A stretch of DNA of 64,000 nucleotides. It comes from Terriglobia bacterium (GTDB taxonomy: Bacteria > Acidobacteriota > Terriglobia > JAIQFV01). The stretch is taken from the NCBI GenBank assembly GCA_020073085.1, contig JAIQFV010000003.1, positions 186,001 to 250,000 of the forward strand. The letters are read 5' to 3'. The notes beneath the pieces were generated by a model. It did not search any database and was not told where the DNA came from. It was given only the letters and a program-made list of their open reading frames with translations. The first letter of the stretch is position 1, and the number at the start of each line of letters is the position of its first letter. Of this stretch, positions 52,394 to 60,186 are shown piece by piece. The translations under genes were made by a program, and so were the position numbers.

Positions 52394-53358
52394 GAATCGG
52401 GATTATCACTCCGTCGCCTCCCCAATCTCACTCCGGCAACCGGATTACCGCGGTTCGGTGGGCTTCCATCTTAAGAGGGCTGGGACATCAGGTACGGATC
52501 GCGGAAGCTTATGCAGGGGAGCCTTACGAGATGCTGATTGCGTTGCATGCCCGGCGCAGTTACTCCTCCGCGCGGTATTTTCACCGTGCCCATCGGGACC
52601 GCCCCTTAGTGGTCGCCCTGACGGGCACGGATCTATACCATGACCTCCCCCGAAGCCGGACTGCACAGATGTCTCTGGAACTCGCCACCCGCATCGTCGC
52701 CCTTCAGCCCCAGGCACGGATGGAGCTGCAACCGCGGCTCCGGGAGAAGCTCCGCGTCATTTATCAGTCTGTCTCGCCAACGGGGAGAAAATCGAGCGGT
52801 TCTCTTGTCAGTGATTCGGTCCGCAATTTCAATGTCTGCGTAATCGCCCATCTTCGTGCTATCAAGGATCCCTTCAGGGCGGCGCTCGCCGCGCGGCGGC
52901 TCCCATCTTCGTCCCGCCTCCGGGTACTCCACCTGGGTGCCGCGATGACCGTCGCCATGAGACGCCGCGCGCTCAGGGAGACCAGAATTAATCCGCGGTA
53001 CCGTTGGCTGGAGGACCGGCCGCGCCGGTACGTCGAACGGACCCTGGCACGGTGTGCAGTCTGTGTGCTTTCTTCGAAGGCCGAGGGCGGAGCGAATGTC
53101 CTGGGAGAGGCCATCGTCTCCGGGGTCCCCGTGCTGGCCTCACGGATACCCGGCTCGGTGGGCATCCTGGGTGAAGATTACGCGGGCTATTTCAGCGTGG
53201 GTAACACAAAGGAGCTGACCCGACTCTTCATCCACGCTGAAACGGATGGGAAGTTTCTCGCGGAACTTCGATCCCGATGCGCGAAACTTGCGCCGCTATT
53301 TTCTCCGGCCCGCGAACGGGAGGCCTGGAGGCGTCTGTTAAAGGAGCTGGGCAGATGA
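52390..53358 (+). CDS. senB: selenosugar synthase SenB-like glycosyltransferase
   Basis: The 322-residue protein begins MRIGIITPSPPQSHSGNRIT and has LIALHARRSY, VVALTGTDLYHDLPRS, RVIYQS, NFNVCVIAHLRAIKDPFRAA, LSSKAEGGANVLGEAIVSGV and PVLASRIPGSVGILGEDYAG. These blocks match my memory of SenB, the glycosyltransferase-fold enzyme that joins selenophosphate and a UDP-sugar to a selenosugar. ATG 52390 overlaps the senA stop. senC, the selenophosphate synthetase often found with the pair, does not follow; the next 400 bp are a tandem repeat. Confidence 0.87.
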   Translation: MRIGIITPSPPQSHSGNRITAVRWASILRGLGHQVRIAEAYAGEPYEMLIALHARRSYSSARYFHRAHRDRPLVVALTGTDLYHDLPRSRTAQMSLELATRIVALQPQARMELQPRLREKLRVIYQSVSPTGRKSSGSLVSDSVRNFNVCVIAHLRAIKDPFRAALAARRLPSSSRLRVLHLGAAMTVAMRRRALRETRINPRYRWLEDRPRRYVERTLARCAVCVLSSKAEGGANVLGEAIVSGVPVLASRIPGSVGILGEDYAGYFSVGNTKELTRLFIHAETDGKFLAELRSRCAKLAPLFSPAREREAWRRLLKELGR

Positions 53359-53401
53359 GAAAGCAGCCGAAGTTTGGGCCTGGAAGCCTCCCGCTTCATC
53401 C

Positions 53402-53800
53402 TTTGGGCTGCGCATTCGACAGCCGGAAAGCGCTCGATCCCCGTTGGATAGAAGGACGGGTCCGGTTGGCCATCCCTCGGGGTGCCGCAGGCATGTGCTT
53501 TTGACATGCCGGCGCTGGAACCAATGAGCCCGGAGCTCCTTTCCCGGGAGCCTTCCGTCGCCGACATGCAAACAGCGCATATCGGCGGCACCCGGCTTCA
53601 TTCTTTGGATTGGACATTTCGCAGCTGAAAACGCTCGATCCCCGTTGGATAGAAGGACGGGTCCGGTTGGCCATCCCTCGGGGTGCCGCAGGCATGTGCT
53701 TTTGACATGCCGGCGCTGGAACCCATGAGCCCGGAGCTCCTTTCCCGGGAGCCTTCCGTCGCCGACATGCAAACAGCGCATATCGGCGGCACCCGGCCCT
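53402..53800. repeat. 201-bp tandem duplication carrying two inverted-repeat elements (copies 3 and 4)
   Basis: A unit of about 200 bp occurs twice in a row. Each contains an element with ends GGGTGCCGCAGGCATGTGC and GCGCATATCGGCGGCACCC, at 53,480-53,593 and 53,681-53,794, exactly 201 bp apart. The inner sequence (such as CGATCCCCGTTGGATAGAAG and GAGCCCGGAGCTCC) is almost identical between units, so the duplication is recent. Minus-strand frames of 165 residues through this region are repeat artefacts. Confidence 0.9.
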
Positions 53801-53825
53801 AATTCGTCTATTGGAACACATCCCC

Positions 53826-55784
53826 ATGAAGACACCCCTTTGGACGCCCTCGGAAGAGCGCAAACGCAACGCGAATATCACGGCGTTCATTCATCAGGTC
53901 AACGAAAAATGCTCCCTTGAGATTCGAAACTATCCCGAGCTCTATCGGTGGTCTGTTGAGAATATTCCCGCCTTTTGGGAGATGGTATGGGACTACGCAG
54001 GGATCAAGGCCTCGCACGGGTACGATGTGGTCGTTGACGATCTCGACAGATTCCCCGGCGCTCGATGGTTTCCTGGGGCACGCCTCAATTTTTCAGAAAA
54101 TCTTTTGCGGTATTGCGATGACCGAGCCGCGCTGATTTTCAAAGGGGAAAACGAAACCTCGCGTACGATGACGTACGCTCAGCTTTACACCGAGGTCGCG
54201 GGCGCGGCCAAAGCGCTGCGTGAGGTCGGGGTAGTCCCCGGTGATCGTGTAGTCGCCTACATGCCCAATCTGATTGAAACCGTGGTCGCGATGCTCGCGG
54301 CGACATCGCTGGGCGCCGTGTGGGCCGCTTGCGCGACTGACATCGGGCCGCACGCCGCGCTCGACCGACTCGGCCAAGTCGACCCAAAGGTGTTGTTCAC
54401 GGCCGACGGTTATTTCCACAAGGGCCAATGGTTCGATACCCGAGCCAACGCGGCCCGGCTTGCCCAAGACATTCCATCACTTAAAAGGGTCGTGGTGGTG
54501 CAATGCTCAACCGGCAATCCTACCTTCCGCAGGATTCCTCAGGCTGTCCGTTATGACAATTTTATCTCTCCTCAGGGAGGCCCCATCCAATTTGAGCAAC
54601 TCCCTTTTGACCATCCCGTTTACATCATGTTTTCCTCGGGCACCACGGGAAAACCCAAGTGCATCGTGCAGGGGGCCGGGGTGCTCATCAATCATCTCAA
54701 AGAGCACCGGCTCCATACCGATCTGAAGCGGGACGACCGGATGTTTTACATCACGACGTGCAGCTGGATGATGTGGAACTGGGTGGTGAGCGGCCTGGCC
54801 ACGGGCGGTACGCTCATCCTTTACCATGGCAATCCATTCTATCCGAATCCCGGGGCGATGTGGAAAATGGTCCAGGACGAGCGCATTTCCATCTTCGGAT
54901 GCAGCGCAACCTACATCAATTACCTGAGGAGTCAGGGGATAAAACCTGGCGAAGAATACGATCTTTCGTCCCTGAAGGAAATATCACAAACCGGCTCCAG
55001 CCTTTCAGCAGAGGGCTTCGAGTACGTTTACCGCTCCATCAAACAGGACCTGTATTTCAATTCGATTTCCGGGGGTACCGACATCAACGGCTGCTTCGCC
55101 TCCGGCAATCCGATCAGCCCGGTGTATGCCGGCGAACTGCAGGGTCCCGCCCTCGCGATGAAAATTAATGCCTACGACGAAGCGGCCAATCCGGTTCGCG
55201 ATCGCCAGGGAGAGCTGGTGTGCGAAGCACCGTCGCCCTCCATGCCGCTCTCCTTCTGGAACGATCCCGATCAGGAGAAATACCGGGGGGCATATTTTAA
55301 TTTCTTTCCCAAACACAACGTCTGGCGGCACGGGGATTACATCCAAATCCACAGCGATACCGGCGGCATCACCTTCTACGGGCGGTCCGACTCGACGCTG
55401 AAGCCTTCCGGCGTCCGCATTGGCACGGCAGAAATCTATACCGCGATGGAGGGATTCGAAGAGATAACCGATTCGCTGGCCGTCGGACAACACTGGGAAG
55501 GGGACCAGCGTGTCGTTTTGTTCGTCAAGATGAAGCCGGGCGTCTTGCTCAGTGAAGCGCTTCAAAGCAGGATCAAGGAAGAAATCAAAGTGAATGCCTC
55601 GCTTCGGCATGTCCCGGCGCTGATTGTCGAAGTCCCAGACATTCCGTACACCTTCAACATGAAAAAGGTCGAGAGCGCGGTGGCTCACATCGTCAACGGC
55701 AATCCGGTGACCAACCGCGACGTCCTCCGCAATCCCGAATCACTGGAGGCTTTTGAAAAGATACTGCCGAAGTTGAAGCACTGA
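53826..55784 (+). CDS. acetoacetyl-CoA synthetase
   Basis: The 652-residue protein starts MKTPLWTPSEERKRNANITA, the family's standard opening, and has an ANL-superfamily AMP-forming ligase core. The P-loop-like motif is YIMFSSGTTGKPKCIVQGAG (about residues 265-284). Later come ITTCSWMMWNWVVSG, SISGGTDINGCFASGNPI, the hinge region RHGDYIQIH...FYGRSDSTLKPSGVRIGTAE, and a C-terminal FNMKKVESAVAHIVNG with the catalytic Lys. It activates acetoacetate to acetoacetyl-CoA for ketone use or polymer turnover. It stands alone. Confidence 0.95.
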   Translation: MKTPLWTPSEERKRNANITAFIHQVNEKCSLEIRNYPELYRWSVENIPAFWEMVWDYAGIKASHGYDVVVDDLDRFPGARWFPGARLNFSENLLRYCDDRAALIFKGENETSRTMTYAQLYTEVAGAAKALREVGVVPGDRVVAYMPNLIETVVAMLAATSLGAVWAACATDIGPHAALDRLGQVDPKVLFTADGYFHKGQWFDTRANAARLAQDIPSLKRVVVVQCSTGNPTFRRIPQAVRYDNFISPQGGPIQFEQLPFDHPVYIMFSSGTTGKPKCIVQGAGVLINHLKEHRLHTDLKRDDRMFYITTCSWMMWNWVVSGLATGGTLILYHGNPFYPNPGAMWKMVQDERISIFGCSATYINYLRSQGIKPGEEYDLSSLKEISQTGSSLSAEGFEYVYRSIKQDLYFNSISGGTDINGCFASGNPISPVYAGELQGPALAMKINAYDEAANPVRDRQGELVCEAPSPSMPLSFWNDPDQEKYRGAYFNFFPKHNVWRHGDYIQIHSDTGGITFYGRSDSTLKPSGVRIGTAEIYTAMEGFEEITDSLAVGQHWEGDQRVVLFVKMKPGVLLSEALQSRIKEEIKVNASLRHVPALIVEVPDIPYTFNMKKVESAVAHIVNGNPVTNRDVLRNPESLEAFEKILPKLKH

Positions 55785-57168
55785 GTGGCTCGCGGATTAA
55801 ACGTGGATTCCGAAATTGAGGACTCTGAAAGAAGACGGGCAAGGAGACCGATATGACCCGGAGCGCGCGCAGAATATTGTCCAATCTGTGTTCTGTGCCG
55901 TATGCAGGGCAAGGGAGGTCAAAGGAATTAAGAAGGGAGACCGATTAGGCCCGGAGGGCCAGTGCGCCGCGGCGCATAGCCCCGCCTGAAGCCCCGAGTT
56001 CTTTGCGGGGCAAGGGCGGGGTATGCCGGCCCTACAAAAATCACCCAAGAGGCCCGTAGGGCCGACAGAAAAGTGAATTGGCATCCTCCAATTTGTCAGT
56101 CGTTAAACAAATCCGGACAAGGCAGGACGTCTCCACAGCTGAGAGACGATATAGAGCCCATCTATTCGGACTGCCATCTTGCTCCATATAATTAAGGGAT
56201 CTTGGACTCCGCCAATTTCGTGTGATCCTCAAGCGCGTGAAGCATTGTTAGTCCCCTGAAAGCCGGAGCGAGCTCCCACACCCCCACGGGGCATTGATGC
56301 ACATGGCTCTATTAATGATTCACGGAATTCAGCCCGCCTCACCGTGCACTCCGCTTCTTCCTGCTGTAGACCACCCTCCCGCCATTCCAATCTCCCCTCC
56401 TCACGTGAGCGTTATATTAGAATTTTCAATCGGTGAGCCTATTTCAGTTGTTTTACCGCTTTAAAAGGTAGAGGCAAATAGATCGTGCCGCTGTTTTGAG
56501 AGCTTTTCCAGTAGAAATGGATGATGAGAGCATGGCCTTGATAGAACGGGACGAGGGTGGACAGATGCTCCTTCCTTCATGACCGGGAGCCTGGTTTAAG
56601 TCTTGGAGACTCCTCAAGATTAAATTTACGGTCGGAGGGAAGGAGGTCCTGTGGTCCGAAGAATTCTGGTCGCTCTTCTGCTCGCGTGGTTTGGTCCCGT
56701 TGAACGTGCGCACATTGTACACATCCTGGAACGGACCCGTACGCGTTGGTAGCGCCCGTCCGGACTGTGCGCGAGGGGTCGGTTTTCCCTGCAGCTGTCG
56801 GATCATTGTTATGAAGGTGCGACACCCAGAACAACTCCCCGTCCGCTGAGGTCCCTTTTTCAATCCATTTCGGACCCGCTCGTGTTGGTCCGCCTCTTTC
56901 AGGGCCGTCAGGCAAACGAGATGATGACCAGGCTCATATGGAACTGAATTTTGAAATCTGAAGAAAAGGAGAGGATTACAGTCTACAGGAGGCGAGACTT
57001 CAAATGTCTCCGGGGGCAATTGCGTAAAAAGAATTGAGCGGCCAGGTCTTCAATCGAGGGCCGTGGGGAGCTGGCTGCGGGGAGCGAAACAATAAGGCGC
57101 CTTCCGGCGTGAATGGGGAGCTCAGGTTGACCCCACCGCGCCGTCTTGTTGCTTCGGAGGAGGCCGAC
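55785..57168. other. 1.4-kb gene-poor region
   Basis: GC-rich direct and inverted motifs occur at 55,830-56,070 (two GGAGACCGAT-ATG/TAGGCCCGG-type repeats, GGCCCGGAGGGCC, CCCGTAGGGCC), an intergenic repeat not seen elsewhere in the window. Minus-strand frames of 188 and 112 residues (56,453-57,019 and 56,577-56,915) overlap each other and look random in composition. One stretch (ADGELFWVSHLHNND) is faintly cytochrome-like but lacks a haem motif. I call no gene here. Confidence 0.5.
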
Positions 57169-57822
57169 ATGAAAACCGAAAGGACGTTGCCTTCGGACCT
57201 CACTGCAGTGCTCAACCAAGTGGAAGGGGGAGAAAGAATTCTAGCTCTTCGACCGAAGCAGACCGTCTTCTCCCAGGGGGATCGGGCCAATGCCATTTTT
57301 TTCATTCAAAAGGGCGAAGTGGAGCTCACCGTTGTCTCCAGGCAGGGAAGGGAAGCGGTACTCGGCCTTCTTGACGCCGGCAACTTCGTCGGGGAGGAAT
57401 GCCTGGCGGGTCAGCCGTTCCGGATGGAGACCGCCACCACCCTGATCGAGTCTTCCCTTGTGAAAATTGACCGGAAAATCATGATCGATGTCCTCAAGCA
57501 GCAACCCGCCTTCTCACGATTCTTCATCTCCTATCTGCTTTCGAGCAATGTTCGATCCAAAGAGGACCTGGAGGACCAACTGTTCAATTGCAGCGAGAAG
57601 CGTCTGGCCCGGGTACTGCTCAAACTGGCCCACTTTGGCGAGGACAATCAGAATGAGGCCACTCTTCCGGAAGTCAATCAACAGATGCTGGCGGAGAAGG
57701 TAGGCACCACGCGCCAAAGGGTCAATTTCTTCATGAACAAATTCAGGAAGCTGGGGTTCATTGAATATGGCGGTCGCCTGCAAGTGCACCGTTCACTTTT
57801 CACGGTCCTGCTCCGTGATTGA
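57169..57822 (+). CDS. Crp/Fnr-family transcriptional regulator
   Basis: The 217-residue protein has a cyclic-nucleotide-binding-type barrel: QTVFSQGDRANAIFFIQKGE, GREAVLGLLDAGNFVGEECL and GQPFRMETATTLIESSL (residues 20-110). The dimer helix and a Crp-type winged helix follow, with QMLAEKVGTTRQRVNFFMNK (about 168-187) and a final YGGRLQVHRSLFTVLL. No N-terminal cysteine cluster as in Fnr is present. GGAGGAGG lies 6 nt before the chosen ATG at 57169. Its targets are unknown. Confidence 0.92.
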   Translation: MKTERTLPSDLTAVLNQVEGGERILALRPKQTVFSQGDRANAIFFIQKGEVELTVVSRQGREAVLGLLDAGNFVGEECLAGQPFRMETATTLIESSLVKIDRKIMIDVLKQQPAFSRFFISYLLSSNVRSKEDLEDQLFNCSEKRLARVLLKLAHFGEDNQNEATLPEVNQQMLAEKVGTTRQRVNFFMNKFRKLGFIEYGGRLQVHRSLFTVLLRD

Positions 57823-58256
57823 GTCCTTCCGATAATCCTCACGTCAAGGCGCGCCTGCGCGGGCAGGATCCTGTGTCCCTGTCCCATTCAGGACAGACGA
57901 AAGTAATTTTGAGATGTACTCTTTTCTCAGTGGTCGGTACGACCGCGAGTCTCAGGGTTGGATGCTCGCGGCCTGATGTTCAGATGAATGTTTTGAATGT
58001 TACTAATGAGAATACAGTGGGGGCAGATTTATTCCTCCTTCATTCTTGTTGTTTCCTGACCACAATGAGGCGCTCACACACTTAGTCGGTTGCTCTTTCG
58101 ATTCTATTGTTCCACATCTGGAGGCCGGGGCGCCTTGAACAACAAGTGAAACGGACAAGCCGGAACAGATAATTTTCGAACCAGTCACGGTCCTGTCGAA
58201 GAATAGATCTTTCCCCCAGGAACACTTTCAGAAACCTCACCCAAAGGAGTTGAACC
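57823..58256. other. gene-free spacer
   Basis: A 434-bp region without a protein-like frame. An inverted GGCGCGCC-type sequence lies at about 57,849-57,856. AAAGGAG just before the next ATG is a strong ribosome-binding site. Confidence 0.45.
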
Positions 58257-58601
58257 ATGCCACTAACGTATACGCTCGTTCGTGATTGCTTGAACAATGT
58301 CGAGGACAACGCCGGCCGCTGGCAGATTGAAGGGGGAAAGGTGTTTGAGAAAAAGGAACACGTGGCCAACTACTCGAGCGTGAAGCGAGTGAGCTGTGGC
58401 ACGCAGGAGCAGAACACCGCGATGTTGTGGATCACCTTATTTTTCCTCAAGGGAAAGCCGCCGGAGAACATGACTTTGCACGGCGCCCACGACTTCAACA
58501 GTGGCGGCGAAATCGGCAGCGTCAGCGCGGCGTCGGCGAGCTTTGCTTCACGCATCGGCAAACAGTTTTCGCGCGTCGTGAACACGCTGACGATCTCATA
58601 A
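58257..58601 (+). CDS. hypothetical protein, 114 aa
   Basis: I do not recognise this protein. It is soluble and short, with a single Cys pair spaced widely (VRDCLNNVEDN and VKRVSCGTQEQ), a hydrophobic core strand (AMLWITLFFLKGKP) and a Ser/Ala-rich C-terminus (GSVSAASASFASRIGKQFSR). A strong AAAGGAG 8 nt before the ATG supports expression. A 9-bp hairpin follows the stop by 20 bp. It may form a unit with the next gene. Confidence 0.65.
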   Translation: MPLTYTLVRDCLNNVEDNAGRWQIEGGKVFEKKEHVANYSSVKRVSCGTQEQNTAMLWITLFFLKGKPPENMTLHGAHDFNSGGEIGSVSAASASFASRIGKQFSRVVNTLTIS

Positions 58602-58620
58602 CCCGGAACAAAGGTCATAG

Positions 58621-58651
58621 GGTCAGATGGGTTGGAGGATGATCTGACCCA
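58621..58651 (+). terminator. hairpin after the 114-aa gene
   Basis: GGGTCAGAT (58621-58629) pairs with ATCTGACCC (58643-58651), 13-nt loop. No U-tract follows, so if it terminates it is not a classical intrinsic terminator; an mRNA-stabilising or regulatory stem is equally possible. Confidence 0.4.
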
Positions 58652-58789
58652 ATTATCGCATGGCACAAAGCATAAGTCAGGTTGGAGGAAAAATGACGGC
58701 GCGCGAACACCCTCATAAGTCGGCAGCACGTCCTGGCATGCTCGGGGGAATATCCGAATTTGATTTCTCGTCGGGCGGGAGTGACTGAC

Positions 58790-59665
58790 ATGACAGAAAA
58801 AGAAGGTATTCTGCAGCTGGATTTGCATGACGTTTATCAGGAACCCTTACAGGAGAATGTCGACATTTTGCTCCGCCACCAAGTGCTCACTGATAACCCT
58901 GTTCTTAGAGGACTGGATGGATCGAAACGTCTAGAGATTAAGAAACTGTATGCAGTGCCTCAGGGTCTCTATAGTCTGGAAGTCAACACCCTGGGGTACC
59001 TGCCAGTCATTCAATTCGTGAACGTTGCAGCTGCACCGGGCAGCAGCGTTGCCATGACGCTTCCGGTAAATCCAAGGAAAGTCCAGCGCATCGACTGGTG
59101 TCCTTACGCAGAGTTGGAAAACGGCGCCCGAGCTGTGCTCGAAGCCAGTGGAAAGGTTTTAGGGTTTGAAGGAAAGAGCGGCGAGGATCTCTACGACGCA
59201 TTCGATGAGATCCGTAAAGCAGGCTTGCTTAACATTTTCGCCAAGACGGGCAAAACCCTGCTTGCGGACGGCACATTGGTTCTCTCCTATATTCAGCGCC
59301 TGAACGAATTGCGGGGCGACCGCTTCTATGCGGTGGTGACCAAGCAGCTGCGCGAAAACACCAAGAACAGTGTTGCCGCCGGTTTATTCGAAGTGGCCTC
59401 TGAAGCTCTCCACAGGCCTCCGGACGGATTCACCGGTGCCGGTAGCTTCAAGAGTCTGGATCGCTACGGCAACCTGCAACTGAGCTTCTTCTCAAACGGA
59501 ACTGACTGGGTGGCCGACGTTGATATCGACAATGCTCGTGGCCTGGAACATGTGTTTCAAGTGCTGGGCAATTTCCTTGCAAATCGTCCTACCCATCCGT
59601 ACGACATTCACGAGATCCTGCTTGGTTACCAAAACATTGATCCAGGCTACCGTTTGTTCGTCTAG
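58790..59665 (+). CDS. hypothetical protein, 291 aa
   Basis: Unrecognised as a whole. Residues 1-85 (DLHDVYQEPLQENVDILLRH, LYAVPQGLYSLEVNTLGYLP, FVNVAAAPGSSVAMTLPVNP) look like a beta-sandwich of carboxypeptidase-regulatory/transthyretin type. The rest is a mixed domain with FEGKSGEDLYDAFDEIRKAG and DRFYAVVTKQLRENTKNSV. No signal peptide or membrane segment. ATG 58790 is chosen; the 10 codons upstream look non-coding. It is followed by a ~275-bp repeat shared with the end of the 605-residue gene. Confidence 0.7.
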   Translation: MTEKEGILQLDLHDVYQEPLQENVDILLRHQVLTDNPVLRGLDGSKRLEIKKLYAVPQGLYSLEVNTLGYLPVIQFVNVAAAPGSSVAMTLPVNPRKVQRIDWCPYAELENGARAVLEASGKVLGFEGKSGEDLYDAFDEIRKAGLLNIFAKTGKTLLADGTLVLSYIQRLNELRGDRFYAVVTKQLRENTKNSVAAGLFEVASEALHRPPDGFTGAGSFKSLDRYGNLQLSFFSNGTDWVADVDIDNARGLEHVFQVLGNFLANRPTHPYDIHEILLGYQNIDPGYRLFV

Positions 59666-59714
59666 GATGCGCTCGGCTCGCCACTTTCGGACAGTAAAGG
59701 CACGAGAAAGGTAG

Positions 59715-59990
59715 AAAAAAGGGGGGGCTGACTTTTTCAATTCTCATTTCAGTGACATGAGACAACTCAGACAAGCAGGAGCAGACACCCTTCGTTTTTG
59801 GTTTTTGGAGTTCCGGGAGGGGAAAGTGTCCATATTTCCGTGTAGTTCCGGAAGACAGGGCTATATCACCTTATCGTGCACCATCCGAAGATTGGAAGGC
59901 AGGATTTGCAGAAGTGAGGAGCTGGTGGCCGTCCTGCCTCGAGCCCAATCACAAATCTGAATTTGGAAATGTCTGAGCCCAGGGACTTAT
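59715..59990 (+). repeat. ~275-bp repeat, copy A
   Basis: Shared blocks with copy B (62,090-62,360), in order: AAGGGGG, CATTT/CATTC before GTGACATGAG, CAACTCA, CAGACA, CCCT.CGTT, CTCCGG/TTCCGG with AGGGGA, TGTCC, CTATATCACC, AAGTGAGG.GCTGG, and AATTTGGAAATGT/AATTGGAAATGT. Identity looks moderate, with small indels. No frame is conserved across it, so it is likely non-coding. Confidence 0.7.
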
Positions 59991-60186
59991 TGAACCGCTT
60001 GAAAATGAATTTGGACTTGGCCGCCCTATTGGTCCAGGCGAGTTCCAAATCGTGGAGCGTGGAAGCCTGAGCCGAAAATTAGAGGGAAGAAAAACACAAA
60101 TGGCGAGTGTGCGTGATTCGCCTACTGATTGGAATTCTCGAAAGTCGCACCATGCCCCCATTTGTAGTCAAAAGAGGTGTCTTCAC

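Noticed and set aside
53338-53890. Minus-strand frames of 165, 164 and 134 codons with repeated internal sequence
   Set aside because: They are translations of the 201-bp tandem duplication; the repetition reflects DNA repeats, not a repeat protein.
56453-57019. 188-codon minus-strand frame in the gene-poor region
   Set aside because: No ribosome site, low-complexity Pro/Ser/Arg composition, and an overlapping alternative frame; not enough for a gene call.
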